Source of the DNA: Streptomyces sp. A0642
GTDB taxonomy: Bacteria > Actinomycetota > Actinomycetes > Streptomycetales > Streptomycetaceae
Direction: 5' to 3'
Length of the DNA: 64,000 nt
Assembly (NCBI RefSeq): GCF_004795105.1
Contig: NZ_SSBL01000003.1
Location: forward strand, 1-64,000
A program made the translations under genes and the position numbers. Below the pieces are notes generated by a model. It did not search any database. It was not told the origin of the DNA and saw only the letters and a list, made by a program, of their open reading frames with translations. Below, one piece after another: positions 36,754 through 46,723 of the stretch (positions are counted from its first letter, which is position 1; each line of letters begins with the position of its first letter).

Positions 36754-37838
36754 TCAGATGCGCGGTCCCGGCCCTGAGCAGGACGGCGTCGACTCCCAGT
36801 CGAGTTCCCACAGCTTCAGGGTGCCGTCCAGGCTGCCTGAGAGGAGCATCCGGTCGTCCGGGGTCAGCGCGATGCCGTAGACCTCGTCGGTGTGCCCGAC
36901 CAGGGTCCGGACGTAGCGGCCGGTCGCCGTCTCCCAGATCCGTATCCGGCCGTCGTCCTCGCCCGTGACAACGAACCGTCCATCGGAGGTGAACCGGGCC
37001 GTCTGGACCTCGCCGGACCGGTCCCCCGGGTCTTTCAGCGAAGGGGAGTCCTGTACGTCCTCGAAGGCGCGTACGAAGTCACCGGTGCCGGCGTCCAGGA
37101 GCCAGAGGGGACGGCCCCGGTGTTGGCCGGCGGCGAGCACGAGGCGGCCATCGGGGCTCAAACACACCGAGGAGACCCAGGAGCCGGGGTGCGGGAACAC
37201 CACGCACTCACCGCTGCCCATGTCCCAGACCCGGATCTCGGCGTCGCTGCCCGCCGAAACGGCCCGGCGTGCGTCCGGGCCGAGCCACACCGCGGTGGGC
37301 CAGACCGTGTGTCCGGTCAGCGTCCGCGTGAGGCTCCGTCGGTGAGGTCCCACATCCGCAGGGCGTCGTCCTTGCAGATGCCCAGCACGAAGCGGGTGGT
37401 GGCGCTGAAAACGACCGCGCCGTTCTCGCTGACGAGGCATCTGCTGCGATCGTGCGGCGGAACTCTGCTCGGGGGGCGCAGGCCCTGGGGGTGGTAGGTC
37501 TCCGACGCGAGCGCCCCACCGGTCAGGGTGCACCGTAGGATTCTTCCCTTGCCGCTCGCCAGCACCCACCGCCCGTCGGTGGCGACCCCCGCCTGGCCCG
37601 CGCCGCGTGACCCGAGGTCCCGCAGGCGCCTTCCGGTGGCGAGCTCCCACAGCCGTACCGGTTCCCGAGCCCCTCCGCACAGCCCGAGCCGTCCGTCCGG
37701 AGAGATCGCCACCGTGCCCGCCGAGAACGATCCGCACAGCGTACGGACCGCTCTCGCTCCACGGAGCCCTTCCGGCGGCGAAACGCGTACCCTCCGGTCG
37801 ACCCCGTCGCGGTTGTCGTCCTCGCCCATTGTCCCCAC
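36754..37838 (-). pseudogene. WD40 beta-propeller gene with a frameshift
   Basis: The first frame (37838 to about 37320) has WD repeats such as GTVAISPDGRLGLCGGAREP with VRLWELATGRRL, and ends prematurely after LRMWDLTDGASR. The second frame continues at once with TLTGHTVWPTAVWLGPDARR, IRVWDMGSGECV, IRIWETATGRYVRTLVGHTD and LKLWELDW. One base is gained or lost near 37325. The joined product would be a propeller of about 360 residues. A sequencing error cannot be excluded. Confidence 0.72.
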
Positions 37839-37968
37839 CCCTCACGTCCGGTCCAACAACCGTCCCCCATCGGCATCGGCCTCGGCACGAGCGCGAGATT
37901 CACCGGCGTGGCCACCGCGCGGACACCGGTCGAGCACGGCTGGTGCGGGTGGAATCCTGGGCTCGGGA

Positions 37969-38349
37969 TCAGAAGTAGCGGAGCAGCGCGTCGTAGAACG
38001 TGTCGCTCGCGTCGACCGCTGGTGGATTGTAACCATTGGCCCGCACGTAGTTGACGAAACCGGCGGGAATCTCCAGTAGCTGCTCAGCGAGGTACTCGAT
38101 CGAATCCTGACGCCACACCCACACGCCGTCGGAGTTCAACGACGACCCGCCGGGGATCCAACGGCCCTCTTCGAAGAGGTGTTTCACTGACTCCATCACA
38201 TCGAAACCGGCCGGTGCGTTGTTCAGGTACCCGATGATCTCCGCGTGGTCGGGCAGCGTCTGCCGGGTGACGGCATCGGCGATCGACGGCAGGTCACCGT
38301 GCTGGTCACGGTACATCTCCCGGTACATTCCGACAGGTTCGAGGATCAT
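37969..38349 (-). CDS. immunity-like hypothetical protein (126 residues)
   Basis: This is a small acidic soluble protein. SLNSDGVWVWRQDSIEYLAE is a pattern often seen in putative immunity proteins beside polymorphic toxins of Streptomyces, though no toxin is present here. Its ATG overlaps the stop of the YwqK-like gene by four bases, so the two are coupled. Confidence 0.65.
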   Translation of the reverse strand: MILEPVGMYREMYRDQHGDLPSIADAVTRQTLPDHAEIIGYLNNAPAGFDVMESVKHLFEEGRWIPGGSSLNSDGVWVWRQDSIEYLAEQLLEIPAGFVNYVRANGYNPPAVDASDTFYDALLRYF

Positions 38350-38708
38350 TGCGTCACATCCTGAATCAGCATGCCCGCAGCGTCCCACTTCCGCCGGGCA
38401 CATAGTCTGCCGGTGTCGTCGCAGAGGTCGATCTGTTTGATCGTGCCGTCGGGGTGCCACTCACGCCACTCGCCGACCGCCCTGTTCTGTGCGGCCATGC
38501 CCGCCGATTGAGGCGCGCCGTCGGCGTAAAAGCCCTGGGACGGGCCGTGTTCCATGCCGTCGGCATAGGTCGTCCGGCTCATGATCCGGCCGCCGTCATA
38601 CTGCTCGACCATCTCACCCGTGAACAACACGCCGCGGTAGTACATCAGGCCGTCCGGGCCGGTCGCGTCGGCCTCCGGATCATCCATGTCGATCTGCGGA
38701 GTGGTCAT
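38346..38708 (-). CDS. YwqK/MORN-type antitoxin-like protein (120 residues)
   Basis: MORN-type repeats are visible: GLMYYRGVLFTGEMVEQYDG, TTYADGMEHGPSQGFYADG and GEWREWHPDGTIKQIDL. Proteins of this type are annotated as YwqK-family antitoxins. The ATG at 38708 is taken because upstream sequence is out of character. It is coupled to the gene at 37969. No cognate toxin gene was found nearby. Confidence 0.72.
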   Translation of the reverse strand: MTTPQIDMDDPEADATGPDGLMYYRGVLFTGEMVEQYDGGRIMSRTTYADGMEHGPSQGFYADGAPQSAGMAAQNRAVGEWREWHPDGTIKQIDLCDDTGRLCARRKWDAAGMLIQDVTQ

Positions 38709-38855
38709 CGATACCTGCTTCCCTTTTCGGCTCGGACTTGGGTGAAGGCGTGCGTGGCCACGAACGCGATCGCCGCCCAGCACTTGGCTCGCTTGAGAGC
38801 TTGACCGGGCGGCCCGCCGAGCCGGCTCGCCTTGAATCTCCCGCCGAGGATGGTC

Positions 38856-39378
38856 CTATGTGGACCTGGTGCGCAGGTCCGCCAGCGCGCACTCGAAGAA
38901 CGCGGCCAGGGAGGGGAACGCACCGGTGACGAGATATCCGTAGTCCCCCCACTCCCCGATCGTGTCATTGCCGGTGTCGACGAAGAAGCCGTACGACCAG
39001 TCGTCCGCGGCGAAGGGGATCCATCGTGGGTTCCACCACGACCGGTAGGAATTCACGTCCCCGGAGGCCGGCATCATTCGCTGGTAGACAGGGGGATCAG
39101 TGCAGTGGACAGGGGGTGGTAGCCGTCCAGGAGGAAGCATCCGTCGCGTACGGGTGCTCGGTCCAGACGGCCGTCGGCAACTTGCACACCGTTGTTGAGC
39201 ATCAGCCAGGTACGGAGCGCCGTCGGAAAGGGAACACCAATCGCCTGCTCTGCTGCCACGATCTCTTCGGCAGCGGCAGAGGAAATTGTGCTGCGGCGCT
39301 CGCGGGAGCATTGTCGTGCAACCCCTGCACCAGGCGGCTCCATATGTGGTGGATCTCGCTGTCTTCAGTGTTGGTCAC
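38856..39378 (-). pseudogene. SMI1/KNR4-family gene with two frameshifts
   Basis: A GTG at 39378 begins VTNTEDSEIHHIWSRLVQGL. A shift leads into AAAEEIVAAEQAIGVPFPTA and LRTWLMLNNG. A second shift near 39090 leads to PPVYQRMMPASGDVNSYRSW, the DWSYGFFVDTGND motif and YLVTGAFPSLAAFFECALAD. Together these make a normal SMI1/KNR4 domain, a common immunity fold. The open reading is lost, so the gene is probably dead. Confidence 0.75.
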
Positions 39379-39813
39379 CGATGGCTCCTAGCCGAAGGGG
39401 GCGATCTCATGGGCTACTACGAGGCGCGTCCAAGGGCTTGCTGAGCATTGTCTTGCCCTCATGCAAGATCAAGAAGGCGAGCTTATGAGCGGTGGGCATC
39501 GTGAAGTTGAAGGGCAAGTCGGCTGGTCTGCGGGCATCTTGGCGGCCTCGCGCTGGTCGGCCGCCGGTGCCCACGATGAAGATCGCCTGTCAGGGCGGTC
39601 GGGGCGGTTCTCGGATTCTGCTGCGCTTGTCGTGAGGGTCCGCCTACGATCCGTCGCCGTGCGGATGCGCCGAGTTGGAGCGGACCACGGCTCGTCGGAG
39701 TGAGCTGGACGTGCTCGCCGGGGAGCTGGGCTATCTCGCCACCCTGATACGCGGCCACTGCAAGAAGATCGGCTCACGGTGCGGGCGCTGTCTTCTGAGA
39801 AGTTTGCGGGGTC
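39379..39813. other. no gene recognised
   Basis: About 430 bases without a convincing gene. Near 39680-39780 the plus strand reads ERTTARRSELDVLAGELGYL and may be scrap coding DNA. No promoters or repeats stand out. Confidence 0.35.
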
Positions 39814-40235
39814 GTGCCGGCGGTACTGCGCTGGTACTACTCCGGCAAGCACAAATGCCACGGCCTGCTCGTGATCGCACTCACCGACGACGAGGGCCGT
39901 CCGGCATGGGGCGGTGCGTCCCGGACGGCCTCGGAGATCACCGCCCGGTACGACCACCTCACCGCCCATCTCCGCGCAGCCGGCTCGGCGCGATCGCCGA
40001 CCTGGGCTTCGTCGGCCTGGACGACAGCGGTCCGGACGGCGACCCGGCGGTGATCACCGGCTACAAGGCCGCCCGCAACCGACCCCTGACCCGCAGCCAT
40101 AAACGGTCCAACAAACGCTGGCCGCCGTCCGGGCACCGGTCGAGCACGGCTTCGCACACCTGAAGAACTGGCGCGTGCTCGGCAAGGTCCGCGCCGACCC
40201 GAAGTGGGCGACCCCCCTCCGCGCTGGACTGCAGG
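39814..40235 (+). pseudogene. decayed IS5-type (DDE_Tnp_4) transposase
   Basis: Three frames in order give VLRWYYSGKHKCHG (catalytic-domain start), then LGAIADLGFVGLDD and ITGYKAARNRPLTRSHKRSN, then VRAPVEHGFAHLKNWRVLGK and VRADPKW. This is the usual second half of IS5-type transposases, split by at least two frameshifts and lacking the N-terminus. Confidence 0.75.
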
Positions 40236-40512
40236 CTCCGGGGGAGCTGGCGCGGGAGCTGGCGCACCCTGGCAAAGCGGCGGCCCGGAGTCACCGCCCA
40301 GCCGTAGAAGCCGTCGATGCCCGATCGGGGGCGCTATCGGCGTGTCCTCCCGTAACGAGGGGTCCCCTCAGTTGCGCGAGACTCAATCCAATCGTGCTTT
40401 ACATGCACTTGAAGTTAATGATCGGCGCGTCTACCTTCGAAATGCAGGCGGGAACGCAACACGGCTTCGCCCGGTCCGCCTCATTTCCCCTTACTCAGTT
40501 GGGAGCACCACC

Positions 40513-41346
40513 ATGTCCGAGTCGCTTCAGACCACCGACATCGCTGCGACCGCCGGCGCCATCTCCGACGCCGACCTGCTCGACCGGACCGCTGACGCCG
40601 TGCGCGCGGCGGGTTCGGTGCTGCGGGAGCGGTTCGGAGACGTCGTCCGCTACGAGACCCGCGAGGAGCTGATGCAGGCGCTCGCCGCCAACGACTACGC
40701 GGCCCTCGAGATCCTGAGCCCCGTCCTCACCCGCCTGCGCCCGGGCGCCGGCTTCGTGGAGGACGAGCTCGCGGGTGGGGCGCTGCCGGCCGGCGAGTGG
40801 TGGCTCGTGGACCCGGCCGAAGGCAACGTCAACCACCTGCACGCCCTGCCGGACTGGGCAGTGACCGCCACACTCGTACGCGACAACCAGCCGGTGCTCA
40901 CCGCGGTCCACCTGCCGTTGACGGGTGAGACCTACACCGCCCTGGCCGGCGGCGGCGCCCACGTCGACGGCCGCCCGTTGCACGTCTCCCAGACCAAGGA
41001 CCTCGGCCTGGGCATCGTGTCCACGAGTCAGGCCCGCCCCGACGAGGACGAGAAGGTCGTACAGCGCATCGGTTCCTCGATCACCGCGATGCTCTTCGAC
41101 GCGCTCGTCGTGCGCACTTCCGTGCCCGCCACCCTGCACCTGGTGAACGTGGCCGCGGGCCGGATCGACGCCTTCTGGCAGTACGCCGGCGCCCGCGCGG
41201 ACCTGCTCCCCGGAGCGCTCCTCGTCACCGAGGCCGGCGGAAAGATCTCCGACGCCCAGGGCAACCCCTGGACCCCGCAGAGCGAAAGCTTCCTGGCCGC
41301 CGCACCCGGCGTCCACGCCCAGGCCGTCACCACGCTCTCCCGCTGA
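40513..41346 (+). CDS. inositol-monophosphatase-like protein with altered metal motif
   Basis: This 277-residue protein has the IMPase/FBPase fold pattern. The first metal site is FVEDELAGG (Glu83/Asp84/Glu85). The usual DPxDGTxNF motif appears as WLVDPAEGNVNH (Asp100, Glu103), and the late motif as ARADLLPGALLVTEAGG. The change of the second Asp and Thr means phosphatase activity is uncertain. GGGAG precedes the ATG. It is followed after 57 bases by an NADP-dependent reductase-like gene. A broken paralogue lies at 32968. Confidence 0.8.
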   Translation: MSESLQTTDIAATAGAISDADLLDRTADAVRAAGSVLRERFGDVVRYETREELMQALAANDYAALEILSPVLTRLRPGAGFVEDELAGGALPAGEWWLVDPAEGNVNHLHALPDWAVTATLVRDNQPVLTAVHLPLTGETYTALAGGGAHVDGRPLHVSQTKDLGLGIVSTSQARPDEDEKVVQRIGSSITAMLFDALVVRTSVPATLHLVNVAAGRIDAFWQYAGARADLLPGALLVTEAGGKISDAQGNPWTPQSESFLAAAPGVHAQAVTTLSR

Positions 41347-41403
41347 CCCCCGCAACACCAAATAGACCCCCAGCACCGCAAGAACCGGAAGGACCACACC
41401 AGC

Positions 41404-42000
41404 ATGAGCACGATCGCAGTTCTCGGAAACGGCCGCGTCGGCGGCAACCTCGCCACCGCCCTCACCCGGGCCGGACACGAGGTGACCGCGGTGGACCGAG
41501 AGCCGGGCGCCGCCGCCAACGCCGCCCGGACCGCCCAGATCGTCATCAACGCCACACCGGGCGCCGGCGCGCTGGAACGGCTCACCGCACTGCGCGAGGA
41601 ACTGCAGGGCAAGATCCTCGTCGATGTCTCCAACGCCACTCTCGACGGACCCGACGGACTGCCCGGCGACCTGATCTACCCCGGCTCGAGCCTGGCCGAG
41701 CAACTCCAGGAAGCGCTCCCCGACACGCGCGTCGTCAAGACACTCAACACCATGCTCTTCCCGGTGATGACCGACCCCGCCGCGCTCACCCAGACGCCGA
41801 CCGTCTACCTCTCCGGCGAGGACTCGGAGGCCAAGCAGGTCATAAGCGGGCTTCTCTCCGACCTCGGCTGGCAGAAGGAATGGATCGCGGACCTCGGCGG
41901 GATCGAGACCGCCCGCGCCACGGAGGCCGCGATCCTGTTCGTTCCCCACGTGATCCGATCCAGCGGATTCGCACCCTTCGCCATCTCCATCACCCGCTGA
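41404..42000 (+). CDS. NADPH-dependent F420 reductase-like Rossmann protein
   Basis: This 198-residue protein begins MSTIAVLGNGRVGGNLATAL, an N-terminal dinucleotide fold, with VDREPG after beta-2 indicating the nucleotide. INATPGAGALERL and VDVSNATLDGPDGLP, then VVKTLNTMLFPVM, follow the NPD-oxidoreductase/F420 reductase family. It probably reduces a cofactor or small ketone. It forms a unit with the IMPase-like gene. Confidence 0.8.
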   Translation: MSTIAVLGNGRVGGNLATALTRAGHEVTAVDREPGAAANAARTAQIVINATPGAGALERLTALREELQGKILVDVSNATLDGPDGLPGDLIYPGSSLAEQLQEALPDTRVVKTLNTMLFPVMTDPAALTQTPTVYLSGEDSEAKQVISGLLSDLGWQKEWIADLGGIETARATEAAILFVPHVIRSSGFAPFAISITR

Positions 42001-42675
42001 ATGGCCCGACACCACACTGCTGAAAGACAACCGGGCGTGGCGAGTCAGAGTACGTCCGCCGAGGAGAAGCCCTCATTATCCGCTGGGAGGACCACTCCCG
42101 CGAAGCACTGCTCGCCGACCACCGCCACGCAGCTCGTCCAAAGGCGGCCGGGAAGTCCACAAGGGCATGCCCCGGCTGATCGCCCGTGACAACGATCGCC
42201 AGACGGCTGGCCCGAGCCTGCGCCCGCTGACACGGCGAACAGCAGGTGTGCGCCGCTGGGCACGATGCCCGGTCCGGCGGGCGCTCGTTCTCGACGTGGC
42301 ACAGCCCCGCACATCAGCCAGCACAGTGATGGAAAGTGCAAGCGCACCGCGTGCGCCAGCGGGTTCCGGACCAGCCACAGTGAGGCCCGGATACCCCGCG
42401 GTGCCTCGGGTCTCTGCGGCCGGGGTCATGCTCCGGGACATCAAGCCGTGCACCATCCTCATCTCGTTGTCCGTCGTGGTGAAGGTCCTCGACTTCGGCG
42501 GGGGAGAGCGGTCGGCTCCCAGGCGGCGGCGCCCAGGGTACGCAGAGCGGGTTCTCGTGGGTGGCCCCGTTACAGGGCCCCGCGCATGCCCGCTCCACGG
42601 TCATCCGTGTGTCGCCGGGCCGTCACGTCGGTTTGGCTTGCGCATGACAGTCCTGGAGCAGATGTCGGCCCTTGG
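42001..42675. other. gene-free stretch with fragments
   Basis: The stretch between the reductase and the beta-helix gene holds no intact gene. The first half may contain a scrap reading EALIIRWEDHSREALLADHR. The second half contains a kinase relic listed separately. No terminator was identified. Confidence 0.4.
42411..42510 (+). pseudogene. scrap of a Ser/Thr protein kinase
   Basis: The reading VMLRDIKPCTILISLSVVVK with VLDFG matches the catalytic loop and DFG region of bacterial Hanks kinases (HRDIKPxNIL...VKVLDFG). The His of HRD is replaced and all other kinase regions are absent. It is a short relic with no function of its own. Confidence 0.6.
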
Positions 42676-44163
42676 CTACAGACCTGGGCCCTGGTAGGCG
42701 CCGCGGTTGGGCTTCGTGGTCGCTGAGAGGGTGTTGCCCCAGTAGTCCCGGCTCCCGTTGTCGGTGATGAGGGCGCCGTTGCCGAGGGCGGGCGAGGTGG
42801 ACTTCAGCTTGTAGCCGTCCACCTCGTGGATGGAGCTGCCGCCGGTGCCGGGAGCGAGGAACTGCGGGTCGCCGGCGATGCCGTTGGACGTAGGCCGGGG
42901 CACGCCCTGGAAGACGTTCCAGGACCACTGGATCCCGGTCCTGGCGGGCAGTTGGGAGTCGGCCGTACCGACGAAGATGTTGTTCTCGACGACACTTTCG
43001 CCGGGGAGTGTGACGTTGAACTTCTTGTCCGTGCAGTACAGGACGTTGTTGTACATGTGCAACGCCGACCGGCCCGCGCTGTTGCTGCTCATGCGGCAGT
43101 CGTTCTCGGAGATGTTGTAGCGGATGACCTGCTTGGCGCCGCCTATCGTGCCGCAGCCGTCGCAGTCGAGGAAGAAGCCGCCGATGTTGTCACGGCTGTA
43201 GTTGTACTGAATCGTGCAGTCGCCGGTGTTGCCCCAGTCGCAGTCGAACGCCTGGCTGTCGGCTGCGGACATCTTGGTGGTGTCGTACACCGCGTTCTTC
43301 TGAATGGTCGGGTTGTGGTCGCCGAGCACCCAGATCCCGGCGAAGTTGCCGCCGGAGAAAGGGTATACGCCGTTGCCCACGCCGGAGGCGTCGTTGTACT
43401 GGATCATGGGCGAGTTCGCGTAGCTGACGATGATGCCGTCACCGCCGACGTCCTTGACGGTGTTGTATTCGACGAGGACACCGTTGCCCTTGGTGGCCAT
43501 GGAACCGGTACGGATCTTCAGGCCGCCGCCGCCCGTGTTGCTCACGGTGTTGTGGTGCACGTGTACGTCGTTGAGCGTCGAGTTCGCCCCGGAGGCGCCG
43601 GTGACGACACTTCCCGACTGTACGTAGTCCTCGGTGACGGAACCCGTCTTGTTGGTCTGGCCGGCGACACGGTCGATGACGAGGTTGCCGATGTCGAATC
43701 CGGTGTGGGCCTTGCCGTCGGTTGCGGAGATCCGCAGGCCCGTGCGCCGTGCGAGGGAGTCGGATGGGTTGGTGATCTTGAGGTAGCTGATCCTCCAGTT
43801 GTCCTGGTTGGTCAGCGAGAGGGCATCCGCGGCTCCGTCGCCGTTCAGGACCGGCAGTTCGCCCGAACCGTAGCGGGTGAGGGTGATGGGCTGACTTGCG
43901 GTGCCGCTGCCCTTCGGGGCGAGCGCACCTTTGCAGGCGGTGCCGGAGGCGAAGGCGAGCGAGTCGCCGGCTGTGTAGGTCTTCGCGTTGGCCTGGGCGA
44001 TGCTGTTGAAGGGGCTGGCCTGGGTGCCGGTCCCCGCGGTGGACCGCGAACAGTCGACGTAGGTGAGGGAACCGGCCGCCAGAGCAGACTGACCCGGCAC
44101 GACAGCGGTGCCGATGAGGGCGATGGATGCGGCGAAGAGCAGGCGACTGACTCTGACGCTCAT
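42676..44163 (-). CDS. secreted parallel beta-helix protein
   Basis: This 495-residue protein has a clear Sec signal peptide (MSVRVSRLLFAASIALIGTA, cleavage after SALAA). LTYVDCSRSTAGTGTQASPF is the usual start of secreted beta-helix proteins. More than ten coils with YNxxxDxxG and MIQYNDASG patterns follow, and the C-terminus reads RDYWGNTLSATTKPNRGAYQ. Members include pectate lyases and other uronan-acting enzymes; the substrate is unknown. AGGAGG precedes the ATG. GATCAAT-type inverted repeats upstream and a LacI relic nearby suggest past sugar-responsive control. Confidence 0.85.
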   Translation of the reverse strand: MSVRVSRLLFAASIALIGTAVVPGQSALAAGSLTYVDCSRSTAGTGTQASPFNSIAQANAKTYTAGDSLAFASGTACKGALAPKGSGTASQPITLTRYGSGELPVLNGDGAADALSLTNQDNWRISYLKITNPSDSLARRTGLRISATDGKAHTGFDIGNLVIDRVAGQTNKTGSVTEDYVQSGSVVTGASGANSTLNDVHVHHNTVSNTGGGGLKIRTGSMATKGNGVLVEYNTVKDVGGDGIIVSYANSPMIQYNDASGVGNGVYPFSGGNFAGIWVLGDHNPTIQKNAVYDTTKMSAADSQAFDCDWGNTGDCTIQYNYSRDNIGGFFLDCDGCGTIGGAKQVIRYNISENDCRMSSNSAGRSALHMYNNVLYCTDKKFNVTLPGESVVENNIFVGTADSQLPARTGIQWSWNVFQGVPRPTSNGIAGDPQFLAPGTGGSSIHEVDGYKLKSTSPALGNGALITDNGSRDYWGNTLSATTKPNRGAYQGPGL

Positions 44164-44202
44164 GCGAGAACCTCCTGGGTGGGTGGCCCGAAAGTAGAGG
44201 TC

Positions 44203-44262
44203 ACGATTGATCAGGTCAAGAGATTCGATCAATACAACCACTGATTGATCGAATGATCGATC
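44203..44262. promoter_or_regulatory. inverted repeats upstream of the secreted beta-helix gene
   Basis: Two symmetric sites built on TTGATC words occur: ATTGATC and GATCAAT about 14 bases apart (from 44203), and GATCGA-ATGA-TCGATC at 44247-44262. They lie 40-100 bases upstream of the ATG at 44163. The AT-rich palindromes suit a LacI or GntR-type regulator. Confidence 0.5.
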
Positions 44263-44403
44263 TGAGTGTCGGAAGAGGCTGTGAATGCTCATCTCGTGGT
44301 CGGCCGAACGGGCGGGTGTTCGGGTGTGCATCGTCGGCTTCGGAAGCGCTGGCGGGGGGCCGGCCCTGACTCGAAGGGCTGGGTCCGCCGCATCAGGGTG
44401 GTG

Positions 44404-44595
44404 TCAGTGGGCCGGTCGGCCGCAGGAGTCGCGGACGGTGAGCATGGGCAGCAGCTGCACGTGCCGCACCGGCGGGGCGATTACGTCACCGCCCGCCATC
44501 CTGCGCAGGAGCAGGTCGACCGCCTCGCCTCCAACGGCCTTCTTCGGTGGAGCGACCGCGGTGAGCGGCGGGGCCCCAGGGCGGCGATCATGCCC
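44404..44595 (-). pseudogene. C-terminal remnant of a LacI-family regulator
   Basis: The frame PPLTAVAPPKKAVGGEAVDL, LLRRMAGGDVIAPPVRHVQL, LPMLTVRDSC matches the last 60 residues of LacI-family effector domains. The HTH and most of the effector domain are missing. It lies 240 bases upstream of the secreted beta-helix gene and may be its lost repressor. Confidence 0.72.
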
Positions 44596-44926
44596 CTGAT
44601 CAGCGGTCTGCCAACGCATCCCGGCCCGGTGACACCACTTTCGAGTTCGCTTTCCGCCTGCCCCTTTCTCATCCTCCGCCGCCCGTGTCCGGCCCAACGG
44701 ACGTCCACCTGAGACGAACAGCCGTCTGATCGTTCGCTCGTGCCAGTGCAGATCCTGCCCCGCTTTATCCAGCCGTTCCAACCAGCGCGACTGTGAGTGC
44801 CTCCGCTGGTCACGCGAACTCGCGGCCCGTCCGGACGGGTTGGGCGCGTCGTGTCGCACAGGGTCGGTGAAGTCATGGTTCGTCTGCGTCCGGCCGACGG
44901 GAAGGCCACTGGCGACGAGCCGCACA

Positions 44927-45859
44927 ATGGGCGTCGTGACATCGACGATCGACTATCAGCAGATTCTGGAACATATTGCCGAGGAGATCGCGCGGACGCC
45001 GGGCCGGGGGCAGTCCGCCGACTACATCCCGGCGCTCGCCACCCGTGACCCCCGCGCCTTCGGCATGGCCGTCGCCGAGCTGGACGGCGCCGTCCACGGC
45101 GTGGGCGAGTGGCGCGAGCCGTTCTCCACGCAGTCCATCACCAAGGTCTTCACCCTGGCCCTGGACCTGGCCCACGAGGGCGACGAACTGTGGGAGCACG
45201 TGGGCCGCGAACCGTCCGGCAACCCGTTCAACTCCCTGGTACAACTCGAGTACGAGAACGGCATCCCCCGCAACCCGTTCATCAACGCCGGCGCCCTGGT
45301 CGTCACCGACCGCCTCCACACCCGCACCGGTGACGCATCGGGCGAGTTGCTGCGGCTGCTGCGTGCCGAAAGCGGGAACCCGGAACTCGATTTCGACCTG
45401 GCGATCGCCGCCTCGGAATCCGCGCACGGCAACCGCAACGCCGCCCTCGGCCACTTCATGGCCTCCTACGGCAACATCGACAACCCTGTCCCGCTCCTGC
45501 TCGACCAGTACTTCCGCCAGTGCTCGGTCACCGCCTCCTGCGCCGACCTCGCGCTGGCGGCGACCCTCCTGGCCCGGCACGGCATACGCACCGACGGCAC
45601 CCGGCTGCTGACCCGCAGCCAGGCCAAGCAGGTCAACGCCGTCATGCTGACCTGCGGAACCTATGATGCCGCTGGCGACTTCGCTTACCGCGTCGGCCTG
45701 CCCGGCAAGAGCGGGGTGGGCGGCGGCATCATCGCCGTCGTGCCCGGCCGCTGCGCCCTGTGCGTGTGGAGCCCCGGCCTGGACGAACGGGGCAACTCCG
45801 TCGCCGGCGTAGCGGCGCTGGACCTCTTCACCACACTCACGGGACTGTCGGTCTTCTGA
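44927..45859 (+). CDS. glsA: glutaminase A
   Basis: This 310-residue serine-dependent glutaminase has the beta-lactamase-like catalytic STQSITK (Ser-x-x-Lys), then NPFINAGALVVTD, SYGNIDNPVPLLLDQYF, CSVTASCADLALAAT and GKSGVGGGIIAVVPGR. It hydrolyses glutamine to glutamate and ammonia in the cytoplasm. A start at 44927 is used; the GTG at 44936 is an alternative. It is complete, unlike its neighbours. Confidence 0.92.
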   Translation: MGVVTSTIDYQQILEHIAEEIARTPGRGQSADYIPALATRDPRAFGMAVAELDGAVHGVGEWREPFSTQSITKVFTLALDLAHEGDELWEHVGREPSGNPFNSLVQLEYENGIPRNPFINAGALVVTDRLHTRTGDASGELLRLLRAESGNPELDFDLAIAASESAHGNRNAALGHFMASYGNIDNPVPLLLDQYFRQCSVTASCADLALAATLLARHGIRTDGTRLLTRSQAKQVNAVMLTCGTYDAAGDFAYRVGLPGKSGVGGGIIAVVPGRCALCVWSPGLDERGNSVAGVAALDLFTTLTGLSVF

Positions 45860-45860
45860 C

Positions 45861-46493
45861 TGGTCTCGAAGCCTCACCGCCCACCTGGAGCAGATCGCCC
45901 TCCAGCTCCTCGCCCATGGAGTGCGCCCCGGTGACCGTGTGGGGATGAGACTGCCGTACGGCCTTGCCTTCGCAGTGCTCTGTTTCGGTGCGCTGCGCAC
46001 CGGGGCGATCGTCATGCCACTGCGTCCCACGCCTCCGTCGCTCGCGAGACAGCGCGGCGGCAACGCCTTCGGCGCGCGGCTGATCTTCATTTCGCCGGAC
46101 ACGAAAGTCGCCCAGGAAGCCGGGACGGGGGACACGATGCTCATCCCGGCCGGGCCGGATTTCCTTTCCCAACTGGCGTTCTGGCCCTACCACTCCGCCG
46201 TTGTCGCCCGGGCCGATGATGACCCGGCCGTCCTGGTCCGCACCGTGGCCTCGACAGGCGTCGCCTCGGACATCGTGCTCAGCCAGCGCGCGGTACACGC
46301 CGGGGCCCTGAACGCCGGAGTGCAGAGAACGCCCCTGGCCGGGGGGCAGGCCTATGGTCTGCGGGCGGTGCTTCTCAGCGGATCACGCCTGCCCCTGAGC
46401 GAACACGAAGAGAACACCTCGGCCGGCTCGCGCAGTTGGGGTGAAGCCGCAACCGTCACCGGTCGTTCACTCAAACCCACCACACGGCGGTGA
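45861..46493 (+). pseudogene. fragment of an AMP-forming ligase/acyl-CoA synthetase
   Basis: It begins directly after the glutaminase stop. LLAHGVRPGDRVGMRLPYGL with FAVLCFGALRTGAIVMPL matches the N-terminal domain of ANL ligases. The P-loop region is degenerate (VLVRTVASTGVASDIVLSQR). The nucleotide-binding core and C-terminal domain are missing. Confidence 0.7.
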
Positions 46494-46723
46494 CCACGTG
46501 GCGGCAACTCCTGACCGGGCTTCAGGACAACTCCCTGAACGATGTCGAGCGCGAAACGCTCGTGGCCCGGGCAGCCGTCCGGCTGGCTGCCGACCGTGGC
46601 CCCAAGGGGCGCCGGCCCACGATCGAGGAGGTCGTGGCCATCGCGCGTGAGGAGTTCGCCGTGATCCTTGATGCCGGGGTGGCCGGGTCCGCTCTTCATA
46701 TCTGGGCACGGACCGGTGGGTAG
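46490..46723 (+). CDS. small hypothetical protein (77 residues)
   Basis: This GTG-started helical frame (VTTWRQLLTGLQDNSLNDVE, then RRPTIEEVVAIAREEFAVIL) overlaps the end of the ligase fragment by four bases. No family is recognised and no good ribosome-binding site is visible. It could be a real small gene or another fragment. Confidence 0.35.
   Translation: MTTWRQLLTGLQDNSLNDVERETLVARAAVRLAADRGPKGRRPTIEEVVAIAREEFAVILDAGVAGSALHIWARTGG

Noticed and set aside
42826..44244. A 472-codon plus-strand open frame
   Set aside because: It is antisense to the secreted beta-helix gene, which has a signal peptide, a ribosome-binding site and clear repeats.
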